Source: Legionella cherrii (GTDB taxonomy: Bacteria > Pseudomonadota > Gammaproteobacteria > Legionellales > Legionellaceae). Taken from it: DNA of 64,000 nt. Shown one piece after another: positions 26,983-35,225 of this stretch; position 1 is the stretch's first letter, and each line of letters opens with the position of its first letter. The DNA is taken from assembly GCF_900635815.1 (NCBI RefSeq), contig NZ_LR134173.1, positions 1,706,001-1,770,000 of the forward strand, read 5' to 3'. The position numbers were made by a program, and so were the translations under genes. The notes beneath the pieces were generated by a model that did no database searches, was not told where the DNA came from, and was given only the letters and a program-made list of their open reading frames with translations.

Positions 26983-27015
26983 CCCCTCTCCGACAAGCGA
27001 GAGAGGGGAATTTTT
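26983..27015 (+). terminator. Rho-independent terminator
   Basis: A perfect 8-bp GC-rich stem CCCCTCTC (26983-26990) / GAGAGGGG (27001-27008) is followed by AATTTTT. It ends the ankyrin-like transcript. Similar CCCCTCTCC-type hairpins occur near 7.6 and 30.6 kb. Confidence 0.78.
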
Positions 27016-27058
27016 AATGATTTAATTTGCTCTATAAAAACTAAGGAATCATTGTACT

Positions 27059-27334
27059 GTGTGGTATCAACGCGATGTGGAGGGTTTCACACTTCGTCTA
27101 TATGTGCAGCCTGGTGCCAAAAAAACAGAAATTGTAGGCATTCATGAAGGAGCACTTAAGATCCGTTTAAATACGCCACCCATTGAAGGTCGTGCCAATA
27201 AGGCATTGTTGCAGTTTGTTGCACAGCTTTTTAAAGTACCTGTAAGACAAGTCACCTTAAAACGAGGAGATAAATCCCGGCACAAAACAGTTCTAGTTAA
27301 GGGGACTGTGGTAGAGCCTGATAATTTGCTTTGA
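27059..27334 (+). CDS. DUF167 (YggU family) protein
   Basis: This 91-residue small conserved protein matches the DUF167/YggU family: VQPGAKKTEIVGIHEGALKI, then PPIEGRANKALLQFVAQ and LKRGDKSRHKTV. The family is near-universal but its role is unknown. It starts at GTG 27059, with AAGGAAT eleven bases upstream; no in-frame ATG fits. It is followed closely by the YjbQ-like gene on the same strand. In many gammaproteobacteria yggU sits next to yggT or other stress genes; that context is absent here. Confidence 0.92.
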   Translation: MWYQRDVEGFTLRLYVQPGAKKTEIVGIHEGALKIRLNTPPIEGRANKALLQFVAQLFKVPVRQVTLKRGDKSRHKTVLVKGTVVEPDNLL

Positions 27335-27389
27335 ATCATGACCCAAATTTTGCGATAGTAAATGAAGTCATGAATAAACGCTTAATCCT

Positions 27390-27809
27390 ATGAAAATCGA
27401 ACAATTTGCTCTTACTTTTAATACCCAAGGTCGTGGAACTGAGGATATTACCGCAGAAGTAGCGTCTTTTCTCTCAAAAACGACAATAAAGCACGGTTTA
27501 TGCCACTTATTTCTCAAGCATACCAGTGCCTCTTTAATCATTTGTGAGAATTATGATCCCCAAGTTCGTAGGGATCTGGAAAATTTCTTAGTCCGCTTAG
27601 TGCCTGATGGCGATCCTCTTTTCAAACATGTCATTGAAGGAAAAGATGATATGCCCGCACATGTTCGTACTGTCTTAACTCAAAGCAGCTTGACTATTCC
27701 GATACACGAGGGGAAATTAGCTTTGGGTACATGGCAAGGAATTTATCTTTATGAGCATCGATATCAACCACAACAACGCCATTTGCTTATTACTGGTGTA
27801 GGAGACTAG
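27390..27809 (+). CDS. yjbQ: YjbQ family protein (UPF0047, thiamin phosphate synthase-like)
   Basis: This 139-residue protein of the UPF0047/YjbQ family has signature residues in [19 protein letters not shown] and [20 protein letters not shown], ending in [13 protein letters not shown]. coli YjbQ can substitute weakly for thiamin phosphate synthase; the physiological role is unsettled. It is a soluble, probably trimeric enzyme with conserved His residues (His in KHTSA, His in IPIHEG). It is full length. It lies in a plus-strand run with the DUF167 gene upstream and yjdM downstream, with 40-55 bp gaps. Confidence 0.92.
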   Translation: MKIEQFALTFNTQGRGTEDITAEVASFLSKTTIKHGLCHLFLKHTSASLIICENYDPQVRRDLENFLVRLVPDGDPLFKHVIEGKDDMPAHVRTVLTQSSLTIPIHEGKLALGTWQGIYLYEHRYQPQQRHLLITGVGD

Positions 27810-27818
27810 TTCAATTTT

Positions 27819-27827
27819 TGGTATACT
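27819..27827 (+). promoter_or_regulatory. Possible extended -10 promoter before yjdM
   Basis: TGGTATACT lies just after the yjbQ stop and about 24 bp before the yjdM ATG. A recognisable -35 is not seen. It may allow separate expression of yjdM. Confidence 0.35.
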
Positions 27828-27850
27828 GTAAGTCTTTGAATAGGAAAAAT

Positions 27851-28195
27851 ATGAGTTCACTACCTCAATGCCCTAAATGTAATTCAGAGTATACTTATGA
27901 AGATGGAAATCAATTGATTTGTCCGGAATGTTCTTACGAGTGGGCGAAAGATGCCCTAGAGGAGCAAAGCCAGAATGAACAACGCATTATTAAAGATGCG
28001 CATGGGCAAGTTCTCCAAGACGGAGATACAGTTACCGTAATTAAAGATTTAAAAATCAAAGGATCGTCACAGGTAGTCAAAGTTGGCACAAAAGTGAAGA
28101 ACATTCGCTTGGTCGAAGGCGACCATGATATCGATTGTAAAATTGAGGGTATTGGTGCCATGAAATTAAAATCTCAATTCGTTAAGAAGGGATAA
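27851..28195 (+). CDS. yjdM: Zinc-ribbon YjdM/PhnA-like protein
   Basis: This 114-residue protein begins [20 protein letters not shown]. An N-terminal zinc ribbon (CPKC ... CPEC, four Cys) is followed by a small beta domain with [20 protein letters not shown], which defines the YjdM (formerly PhnA) family. Despite the old name, these proteins are not phosphonoacetate hydrolases and their function is unknown. I chose the ATG at 27851 because AGGAAAAAT precedes it and E. coli YjdM starts equivalently; the frame is open 33 bases further upstream. It ends six bases before the DJ-1-like gene, so the two are likely co-transcribed. Confidence 0.93.
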   Translation: MSSLPQCPKCNSEYTYEDGNQLICPECSYEWAKDALEEQSQNEQRIIKDAHGQVLQDGDTVTVIKDLKIKGSSQVVKVGTKVKNIRLVEGDHDIDCKIEGIGAMKLKSQFVKKG

Positions 28196-28200
28196 ATGGA

Positions 28201-28851
28201 ATGCATCAGCCACTACACATTACTTTTTTATTTTATGAAGGAATGACCGCTCTGGATGCAATTGGCCCTTATGAGGTGCTTAGTCGCTTACCAGAAGTTG
28301 TAGTGCACAGAGTGGCCTTGAATCAGGGACCAGTACGTACTTGTTCCGGGCTTACTCTGATTGCGGAGCATGCAGTAAACGAGATTTCGCATACTGATGT
28401 GCTACTGATTCCGGGCGCAGGTAATGCGACTGCATTGCGTGACTGTTCTGAAATACTCACGTGGATTAAAAAAATTCATGTAAATACTTTATGGACTACT
28501 TCAGTGTGCACTGGGAGTTTGATCCTTGGGGCAGCAGGAATTTTATCAGGGATTAAGGCAACAACCCATTGGGCAGTGATGAATCGGCTAAGCCATTGGG
28601 GAGCCATACCCACTCATAAACGATTTGTCCTAGATGGTAAAATCATTACTGCCGCAGGAGTATCGGCGGGTATTGATATGGCATTCTATCTTGCTGCGAA
28701 ACTTACCGATGCAAACATTGCACAAAGTTTACAACTTGGTCTTGAGTATGATCCTGAGCCTCCTTTTAATTCAGGATCACCAGACAAAGCATCCAAAGTG
28801 CTGGTGGAATCACTTCGTGAACGTTTAAAAAACAGATTTGAACCAGAGTAA
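28201..28851 (+). CDS. DJ-1/PfpI family protein (isonitrile-hydratase-like)
   Basis: This 216-residue DJ-1/PfpI superfamily protein has the nucleophile elbow SVCTGSLILGAAG with Cys103, and the following ATTHW segment, which closely resemble isonitrile hydratase InhA and the GATase1-like half of GlxA/FtrA regulators. No HTH domain is attached, so it is an enzyme-type rather than an AraC-type member. An early acidic residue in FYEGMTALDA could support the cysteine. Possible roles are isonitrile hydration or glyoxal/stress detoxification; the substrate is unproved. It follows yjdM by five bases and is convergent with a small membrane protein gene. Confidence 0.9.
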   Translation: MHQPLHITFLFYEGMTALDAIGPYEVLSRLPEVVVHRVALNQGPVRTCSGLTLIAEHAVNEISHTDVLLIPGAGNATALRDCSEILTWIKKIHVNTLWTTSVCTGSLILGAAGILSGIKATTHWAVMNRLSHWGAIPTHKRFVLDGKIITAAGVSAGIDMAFYLAAKLTDANIAQSLQLGLEYDPEPPFNSGSPDKASKVLVESLRERLKNRFEPE

Positions 28852-28864
28852 TTAGGAAATTCCT

Positions 28865-28924
28865 CAGCTTGGGCTAAAGTGCTGCGTTTTCGAGCACCGA
28901 AACGCAGCATATTCGAAGTTATGA
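28865..28924. repeat. Diverged copy of the palindromic repeat family
   Basis: CAGCTTGGGCTAAAGTG followed by CGAGCACCGAAACGCAGCAT matches the left half of the element at 35.1 kb (TAGCTTGAGCCAAAATG ... CGAGTACCGAAGCGCAGCAT). It lies between the convergent DJ-1-like and membrane-protein genes. The right half is eroded. Confidence 0.6.
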
Positions 28925-28934
28925 TCTACATATC

Positions 28935-29282
28935 TTAGGGTAGTACATAGATTATCAAAGCAATTAATCCGGCGATGGCAATTATTGGATGAATAATTAC
29001 TACTACTTTCGGAATCGGTTTCCCTTTCTTAGCAAGTGATACGAAGGTTAATCCTCCTAATGCAGCAACAATTAAGATGATGAAGCTAGCTCTAAGGATT
29101 AAAGCCTGTCCTGTCATAAACGAGAGCATGTAGACGATTATAATGACTAATCCTAATCCTGCACAAATTCCATGGAGGGTTTTCGCTAATTGATTAACAG
29201 GCCTATCCTGTAGTACCGCTGTTAAAAGAAAGAGGCCACAGAGTGCTGCAGCAAGAAATAAAACAATAGCAAGTATTAACAT
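28935..29282 (-). CDS. Small four-helix membrane protein
   Basis: This 115-residue, very hydrophobic protein has four probable transmembrane helices (MLILAIVLFLAAALCGLFLL; a Gly-rich second; ALILRASFIILIVAALGGL; and VVIIHPIIAIAGLIALIIYV). The family is not recognised. A similar short integral membrane protein type is found in many gammaproteobacteria without known function. AGGAGG lies just before the ATG (upstream sequence AACAGGAGGTTTT). It is monocistronic, with the upstream 300 bp free of genes. Confidence 0.78.
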   Translation of the reverse strand: MLILAIVLFLAAALCGLFLLTAVLQDRPVNQLAKTLHGICAGLGLVIIIVYMLSFMTGQALILRASFIILIVAALGGLTFVSLAKKGKPIPKVVVIIHPIIAIAGLIALIIYVLP

Positions 29283-29583
29283 AAAACCTCCTGTTTAAAA
29301 AAATTATCTTGCTTAGTAAGATTGTAGCTCTTATTAGCGCCAAGAAATACGCTAATGAAGCTTTAATCCAGTTTACCACTGCGTGTAATCTGGTCTACCC
29401 ACTTAGAGTTATTTTGTAGCTTGGTATCGCTTGAGTTCAGCAAAGCACCATCAAGTCACTGCACACAAAATTGTCATCGCCCCAGGGGGCGATCTATTTC
29501 TAAGCGAACCTAAACTAAATCAAGGATGAATTCCCGTCTACGCGAGAATGACCCTGTTACTTAATTCAACCACACCAAGACTG
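29283..29583. other. Gene-free stretch with repeat fragments
   Basis: No credible gene is present. It holds the promoter region for the four-helix membrane protein (left end), a short hairpin CGCCCCAGGGGGCG near 29480, and GGATGAATTCCCGTCTACGCGAGAATGAC at 29523-29551, reminiscent of the common intergenic repeat with consensus close to ATTCCCGCCTACGCGGGAATGAC. Confidence 0.5.
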
Positions 29584-30447
29584 TTACTCAGGTGTCACAT
29601 AATTTTGTTTTGGTTTAGGAAGATCGATGAGTTCATTTTCCAGCGTCTCTCCTAAAGTATCTTTTTTCAGGGTGGGAGAAAAATTGATGCCCGGAGCCGG
29701 ATTTTTCAGTGCTTCGGTTAAACTGATAAATTTATATCCATTTTTTTGATACATTTCCAAAATATCGCCTAATACATAACTATTTAAAAGGTTCGCATGA
29801 ATTAATAATATTTGTTTTCTGCCTTTACCCTCTCTCTCTGCTCGTAATGTTTGCTTCCATATATAGGCCAGATAACGCGGTTTTATTTTTTGAATGTAAT
29901 TCACTCGTGAGCGATAAGGGACTTTATAAAGCATTTCGTTAAAGTCAAAATCTTTAGAATCAATGGTTACGGGGGCAATCGTATAATTATGCTTTTTAAG
30001 ATAATCAAATACTTCTTGTTTTTTACCTTTATTGCCTTCCGCCAGATAGGGATAACGGAAATATTTGGGGGTGGTCATTATGGGGGTAAGAATTTTATCC
30101 GCCCGATCAATATCAGCAATATATTTTGATGCGCTGATTTGATCCAGGTCATAATGTGAGTATGTATGATTACCTAACATAAAACCTGCTTTGCGAAATT
30201 GTTCTAGAAATTCCCATTGACCCTTTTCTATAGCCCCTGCAATCACAAAACCAATGACTGGAACATTATATTTTTGGAATGTTTGCACAATTTCAGTAAA
30301 ACGTTCGGTGGAGCGCTGCCGATTTCCTGGGGTATTCATTCTTGAAGCAACAAGAGGTAGGTCATCCATAGTAATCGCAATTTCTTTTTCATCAGCAAAA
30401 CAAACCGAAGAAAACAAGGCCATAAAAAGAAAAAATAATTTAAGCAT
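29584..30447 (-). CDS. Exported polysaccharide deacetylase family protein
   Basis: This 287-residue protein has a signal peptide (MLKLFFLFMALFSSVCFA) and a NodB-homology domain. Motif 1 is ITMDDLPL (Asp28/Asp29), motif 2 is GNHTYSHYDLD (two metal His), motif 3 is RYPYLAEG and motif 5 is LLIHAN. The family are metal-dependent deacetylases of peptidoglycan, chitin or other glycans, here presumably periplasmic or secreted. Variation in motif 4 (DSKDFDF) makes the substrate uncertain. AAGGA lies upstream of the start. Two glycosyltransferase genes follow on the same strand side, suggesting a shared envelope-glycan role (inference). Confidence 0.9.
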   Translation of the reverse strand: MLKLFFLFMALFSSVCFADEKEIAITMDDLPLVASRMNTPGNRQRSTERFTEIVQTFQKYNVPVIGFVIAGAIEKGQWEFLEQFRKAGFMLGNHTYSHYDLDQISASKYIADIDRADKILTPIMTTPKYFRYPYLAEGNKGKKQEVFDYLKKHNYTIAPVTIDSKDFDFNEMLYKVPYRSRVNYIQKIKPRYLAYIWKQTLRAEREGKGRKQILLIHANLLNSYVLGDILEMYQKNGYKFISLTEALKNPAPGINFSPTLKKDTLGETLENELIDLPKPKQNYVTPE

Positions 30448-30624
30448 CGATATTCCTTATCAAGTTCTAATCACATGGATGGTACCATATTTTGATGAAT
30501 ACATTAAAAGAAGATGAGGCAACTGTAAACGTTATGATTTAATTCTTTGTGGATCATTGTTCCTATGAAAACCCAGGTTCGGGTTACGACATGAAAAGAA
30601 CAGATTTGCCTGGCATGATACACA

Positions 30625-30650
30625 CCCATCTCCCGCTAAAGGGAGAGGGG
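30625..30650. terminator. GC-rich hairpin after glycosyltransferase gene
   Basis: CCCATCTCCC (30625-30634) pairs with GGGAGAGGGG (30641-30650) across a 6-nt loop, just past the stop of the membrane glycosyltransferase (minus strand). There is no clear T-run, so it is either a weak terminator or one of the CCCCTCTCC repeat hairpins. Confidence 0.45.
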
Positions 30651-30660
30651 TAATTATGTT

Positions 30661-32094
30661 CTAAAAATTTTTACATTGATACACATAAAGTGCGTATTCC
30701 TTATGTTTAAAAGGATAAGTAGGGGTAGGTAGCTTTTGACATTGATCAAAATATTGTTCCAAGCAACTTGACCTGTCATACCGATCAATATACATCGCTT
30801 CTTTTAATGTTTTATCTGTAATTCGTTGATTGATCTCATTGCCCCATAAAGCATATTGATTTTCCTCAGTACCACAACCTAAGGTATAAATGTTGGGTTT
30901 ATTATGCAGGAAAAAAAGCATGCGTGCTTCAAACCAGCCTGAAGTAAGAATTGTGTCTGGTAATTGAGGGTATGATGCATTAAATTTTTGAATTAAATGA
31001 TAAAAAACAAGTTTTTTTGAGTTGAGTAAATTAAATTTTGAGGTATTGTCAATTAAAACAAAAATACTGTATACGGCATAGGAAGCGATCAAAACCATTG
31101 CCAATTTTTGGTAATGAAATGTGGTGAGTCCATATCCCAATAAAAGCGCGCTGCTGATTAAATAAGGTGTAAGCCAAAAATCTCTAATCTCCGCTTTGGT
31201 TGCTGTATATAAGTAAAAACAGAGGAAAGTGAAACAAACAATCCGGCATAACTTCACCATCAGTGCTTTTTTCTCATCCAACTCTGTATTTCGCACAAAA
31301 AAGGGCGGAAGCAGCATTATATTCAAGGATGGAACAAACGAGTTAAAAAAGGTTTTGATTGTATGGGAAAAAGGGGACGTTGCATGATTGAGTTTATGGG
31401 TGGTTAACTGGTAAATAAATGATTGCCAATGATTTTGATAATTCCAGAGGATAACCGGACTAAAAATAATAATGGCAAGAAAAATAGCAACATAAAAATG
31501 TTTTGTTTTAAAAATTGAGCGGTACGGAGTGGAAATTAAAAAAATGAGTAGTGAGAGTATTAAAACAATGCCCGTGTATTTGGATAACATCATGAGTCCG
31601 GCACTGATCCCTATAAAATAGAGATCTCTTGTTTTATTCGTATGGATAAATTTTATCGTGTAATAAAGGGTTAATGCCCAAAATAAAGTAAGAGGGGTGT
31701 CGTAGGTAGTTTGTTTCAGAATATCGAGGGTGACCAGCGGTGAAAAGAGCCACGACAGCATGGCGATGCAGCTTGCTTCGTGGGATAAAAAAAAGCGGGC
31801 GCATTTATAAATAATGCCACATGTGACCGCAGTTATGGTAATGCCTACAAAACACAAAGCAAAGAGATTATGGCCAAATAATGAAGTTGAAAGCCTAATA
31901 AAATAAGCAATCATAGGAGAGCCGTCATAATAGGATAAGGCGAGGTGGCGGCTCCAATCCCAATAATAATAAGTATCAAGCGACAAGATGTTTATTGGTG
32001 CTATCAACAGTAAAAGGATAAAATAAAGAATGAGATAGGGATAAATTTTTTGCAAATTAAAGAAGTCCCTTGAAATTACCATGCTTTTAGACAT
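30661..32094 (-). CDS. GT39/GT83-like membrane glycosyltransferase
   Basis: This 477-residue multipass membrane protein has ten or more hydrophobic helices. The first periplasmic loop has DTYYYWDWSRHLALSYYDGS followed by PMIAYFIRLS, matching the ArnT/PMT-like (GT-C) fold, where the loop acid is catalytic. These enzymes move sugars from polyprenyl-phosphate donors to lipid A, glycans or proteins on the periplasmic face. The acceptor is unknown. Its neighbour is a GT2-GtrA fusion that could make and flip the lipid-linked sugar donor, a sensible pairing. The start MSKSMVISRD is reasonable; the two genes are separated by about 76 bp. Confidence 0.88.
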   Translation of the reverse strand: MSKSMVISRDFFNLQKIYPYLILYFILLLLIAPINILSLDTYYYWDWSRHLALSYYDGSPMIAYFIRLSTSLFGHNLFALCFVGITITAVTCGIIYKCARFFLSHEASCIAMLSWLFSPLVTLDILKQTTYDTPLTLFWALTLYYTIKFIHTNKTRDLYFIGISAGLMMLSKYTGIVLILSLLIFLISTPYRSIFKTKHFYVAIFLAIIIFSPVILWNYQNHWQSFIYQLTTHKLNHATSPFSHTIKTFFNSFVPSLNIMLLPPFFVRNTELDEKKALMVKLCRIVCFTFLCFYLYTATKAEIRDFWLTPYLISSALLLGYGLTTFHYQKLAMVLIASYAVYSIFVLIDNTSKFNLLNSKKLVFYHLIQKFNASYPQLPDTILTSGWFEARMLFFLHNKPNIYTLGCGTEENQYALWGNEINQRITDKTLKEAMYIDRYDRSSCLEQYFDQCQKLPTPTYPFKHKEYALYVYQCKNF

Positions 32095-32170
32095 ATCGAG
32101 TCTATTCCTTCCAGTTTGGACATGGGATGAACTGCCCCCTGCCGATTACTAAACATGAACAGCGCTACCT

Positions 32171-33316
32171 TTAATGACTATGAACCAATTTTTCTGCCCA
32201 TATATGACGAGAATAAGCATAGTAATTTAATAGGGACATTAAACCTATGCCTGCACCCATGATGATATTTTCTCGCAAGGGTCCCTCACCAAAACAAAGG
32301 ATACCAAACCGCAGCCAAAAACTTTGCAGGTTAATAATAAAAACTGAATAGAGGGTAAATAGGAGCAGACGTTTTAATTTTAACGACCAAGCTGTTTTAT
32401 TTTTGTTACCAAATGTAATTTTATTATTCAAAATGAAATTATTAATGATTGCTGCACATACTGCAATTTGTGAGGCTTGAAAAGGAGAAAATTGAAAATA
32501 TTCACGCAGTATATTATAAGTAACAAATTGTACTGCGATACCCAAAGAGCCGACAAGGCACATTTTTAAATAGCGTTTGATTTCATGATATCTTAGTGTG
32601 AAAACAACGCGTAGTGAATCAACAATGCTGTTTTTAGGTAATTTGCTGTATCCTTCATTTCGATCTATAAAATCAATGGGATATTCACGAATTTTTGCTT
32701 TGTTTTTATGCAAAAGCCATAGCAGTTGAATTTTATACGCATAATGATTCGTCAGGAAGCTTCGCGGTAGAATTTTTAAAAGCTGTTGTCGTCGAGTAGC
32801 CCGAAAACCGCTGGTAAAATCCTTATACTTAGGGGTAAGAACGGCTCTAGCCACATAATTACCCAAGATAGAGAATAACTTGCGATGTAATTCCCAATCC
32901 TTAGGAATGCTACCGCCTTTTACATAACGGCTGCCTAATACACAATCACAGGTTTGCAACATGTCCAGCATAGGGAGAATATACTTGGGCTGATGGGAAA
33001 GATCTGCATCAAATTCAAAAATAATATCAGCATCCAGAGAGGTTAAAGCATAATTCATGGCTTGCAAATAAGCAGAGCCAAGCCCCGATTTTGTTGGTTC
33101 GTTGCATAAATGTAAATTTGAATAATTATTTTGTAATGCAGCAACGATTTGTTGGGTGTTATCTGTAGAGTCACTATCAAAAATTAAAATATGTATTTCA
33201 TACCGCGCTGTTGTTTCTACCGATGCAAAAACTTGTTCTATTGTCGTTTGAATAACTGACGCTTCATTATAGGTTGGAATGATAATAACTACTTTCTCTT
33301 TTTTTGATGAATTCAT
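32171..33316 (-). CDS. Polyprenyl-phosphate glycosyltransferase (GT2) fused to GtrA
   Basis: This 381-residue protein starts MNSSKKEKVVIIIPTYNEAS. The N-terminal GT2 domain (about 1-230) is of the dolichol-phosphate mannosyltransferase type, with PTYNE, FDADLSHQP (metal-binding DxD) and SGFRATRRQ. The C-terminal part has four membrane helices of the GtrA family, which flip or anchor lipid-linked sugars. It would transfer a sugar from a nucleotide donor to undecaprenyl phosphate at the inner membrane. The open frame extends 13 codons further to a TTG at 33355; I prefer the ATG because homologues start just before the PTYNE strand. It is probably co-transcribed with the membrane glycosyltransferase downstream. 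Confidence 0.9.
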   Translation of the reverse strand: MNSSKKEKVVIIIPTYNEASVIQTTIEQVFASVETTARYEIHILIFDSDSTDNTQQIVAALQNNYSNLHLCNEPTKSGLGSAYLQAMNYALTSLDADIIFEFDADLSHQPKYILPMLDMLQTCDCVLGSRYVKGGSIPKDWELHRKLFSILGNYVARAVLTPKYKDFTSGFRATRRQQLLKILPRSFLTNHYAYKIQLLWLLHKNKAKIREYPIDFIDRNEGYSKLPKNSIVDSLRVVFTLRYHEIKRYLKMCLVGSLGIAVQFVTYNILREYFQFSPFQASQIAVCAAIINNFILNNKITFGNKNKTAWSLKLKRLLLFTLYSVFIINLQSFWLRFGILCFGEGPLRENIIMGAGIGLMSLLNYYAYSRHIWAEKLVHSH

Positions 33317-33584
33317 TTCGTTAAAATCAGATGAATTACTTGCATCAAGAATCAACTTTATATCTCGGATTTATGGACATTTGGGGAGTGAGTGTATCAA
33401 TTAGTTTTTAGAAAAAAAAGGGGGTACTTCTGTTCTTAAATTTTTTTCCTTGATTTCGAATTTGCAGCATTTTTTCCATTTTTTAACTTTTTTTTTCAGA
33501 AACTTAACATTATTGTTTTAAGCTGTTTTTGGTAACTCGTAGTACAATTGAGCCATTCATCTCACTTCACCTGAATGACTTTTT

Positions 33585-35087
33585 ATGGGAAAAACAAAAA
33601 TAAGTCTCATAAAACATACTTTTTTTAATAATTCATTTAAAAAAATTGATTTTTCTTTTAAAGAAGATGATTTTAATTTGGATCGATTAAAGTATGAACT
33701 TTCATCGTTATATCAAATAGTTGCCTCGAATAAATCTCTTTGGAATGAAGAGAATTTTACCGTGCTTTATTTGTGCTTCCTGTGCGATTTGTTGATTTCT
33801 TATTACCAATTGGATTATGTTGGTTCTGATTTGGAGAAATTTAAAAAACTTCGTAAAGAACTCGAAACACTTTATAAGGGAGTCCCTGCGCAAAAACAAA
33901 AATCGATTGATGGTCTCCCTGAGTTTATAGTAGAGAAAATAAGGTCGAATTTGTCTTCGTTCACCAGTATTTCTAAATTGCGCAAATATTTCGGCAATAT
34001 CAATACTTTCCGGTCCCAATTTTCTTATAGTCGCGGTTTCGCAAATTATGCAATTATTTATCTTCAAAAAAGTTCTTTTTCTGAAATAATTCAAGATATT
34101 AATAAATTACTTGGTAATCAGTACAGCTTTATCGAAGGGATGAATTTTTTAAATAAATCTCGTGAAGCCATTACGGATTTGGGTATTTTTCTCTACGCAC
34201 TTCGTTTTCTTATCAATATGATTCTTGTGATGAAACATATTATTGAGTCTGCAATAAGTGATGAATTATCAACAAAAAAAGTATTGCAGCAAGAACTGGA
34301 AAAGCGTGGCTTTACTATGGCGAGTGATTTGGTGTGGGCTGTAGTAGGGTTACTTACTACCTATAATCAGTTTTTTCACATTGCAGAATCAGCTGCTTCA
34401 GTAATCACCCTTGCATTTCTAACCTTTGACACGCTTTTATATTTAGCCCAATGGCTTTTCGAAGCCAGCCAATATCAGAATCGTTTACATGAGTTAGAGG
34501 CGCAACTAAGAGATGCAACCCCTTTTGAACGCGCGGTGATTCAACGACAAATCGATGTGTTAAATGACGAATGGGAGGCGCAATGCACCTATTTTGCAAT
34601 CAACATTCTTGCTGCAAATTTAATTGCTACCTGTTTTGCCATCAGTTTGTTATGCACAGGCCCACTGGCTTTGGCAGGACTTGCATTGTTTAGTTTGCTG
34701 GGTAATGCCATGTATAATACTGCGGAAGAATACAAAAAATATCAAAAAACTTTAATTGCGGTACGGCGTGAATTGGCAAATGGTGCAGTTTTAGAGGATG
34801 AACATCATCACCAACTGTTACAAAAATTGAATGCTGAATGCGACAAAAATTGTCTTGAATTTTGGAAAACCTTAGCATTTAATGTGGGAGGAATCGCTTT
34901 TATCATCACTGCAGCCGCAGCATCTTGGCCAGTTGCTTTGGGTTTAACCTGTCTCTATGTGGCTTATCGATTATACGATGTGTATCAAAAACAGCTTAAT
35001 GCTAAGAACGATACGCCTCAAGATATTTATCGTCTTTTAAATCAGGAAGAATTGGAACAAACCACTTTGGAATTTGCTTACAACTAG
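33585..35087 (+). CDS. Hypothetical membrane protein with internal duplication
   Basis: This 500-residue protein is not recognised. The N-terminal 190 residues are soluble and helical. Hydrophobic segments follow at about 197-222, 245-293, 335-375 and 428-462. Two adjacent units, about 297-386 and 385-471, repeat the same plan: a coiled stretch (ELEAQLRDATPFERAVIQRQ / AVRRELANGAVLEDEHHHQL), a Cys-containing turn, a hydrophobic hairpin with GPLAL or WPVAL, then EEYKKYQ or RLYDVYQ. No signal peptide is present. Large eukaryote-directed membrane effectors of Legionella have this look, but this is inference. The upstream 230 bp is AT-rich with no clear ribosome-binding site. Confidence 0.8.
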   Translation: MGKTKISLIKHTFFNNSFKKIDFSFKEDDFNLDRLKYELSSLYQIVASNKSLWNEENFTVLYLCFLCDLLISYYQLDYVGSDLEKFKKLRKELETLYKGVPAQKQKSIDGLPEFIVEKIRSNLSSFTSISKLRKYFGNINTFRSQFSYSRGFANYAIIYLQKSSFSEIIQDINKLLGNQYSFIEGMNFLNKSREAITDLGIFLYALRFLINMILVMKHIIESAISDELSTKKVLQQELEKRGFTMASDLVWAVVGLLTTYNQFFHIAESAASVITLAFLTFDTLLYLAQWLFEASQYQNRLHELEAQLRDATPFERAVIQRQIDVLNDEWEAQCTYFAINILAANLIATCFAISLLCTGPLALAGLALFSLLGNAMYNTAEEYKKYQKTLIAVRRELANGAVLEDEHHHQLLQKLNAECDKNCLEFWKTLAFNVGGIAFIITAAAASWPVALGLTCLYVAYRLYDVYQKQLNAKNDTPQDIYRLLNQEELEQTTLEFAYN

Positions 35088-35215
35088 GTCTGTTTTACAA
35101 TTCGCTAGCTTGAGCCAAAATGATCCGCCTATCGAGTACCGAAGCGCAGCATAGATCGAGTATGTGAGTATCAGAGCGCAGAAAATCAGAGCAGTTTGGC
35201 CAAGATAGTAGAGGT
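35086..35215. repeat. Inverted copy of the 123-bp palindromic element
   Basis: This stretch, from TTCGCTAGCTTGAGCC to GGCCAAGATAGTAG, is the reverse complement, with substitutions, of the units near 6 kb; CGAAGCGCAGCATA and TATGTGAGTAT mark the core. As at 6 kb, the outer arm starts directly at the upstream gene's TAG stop and the element fills the gap between two convergent genes. Confidence 0.85.
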
Positions 35216-35225
35216 GTAAACATCC

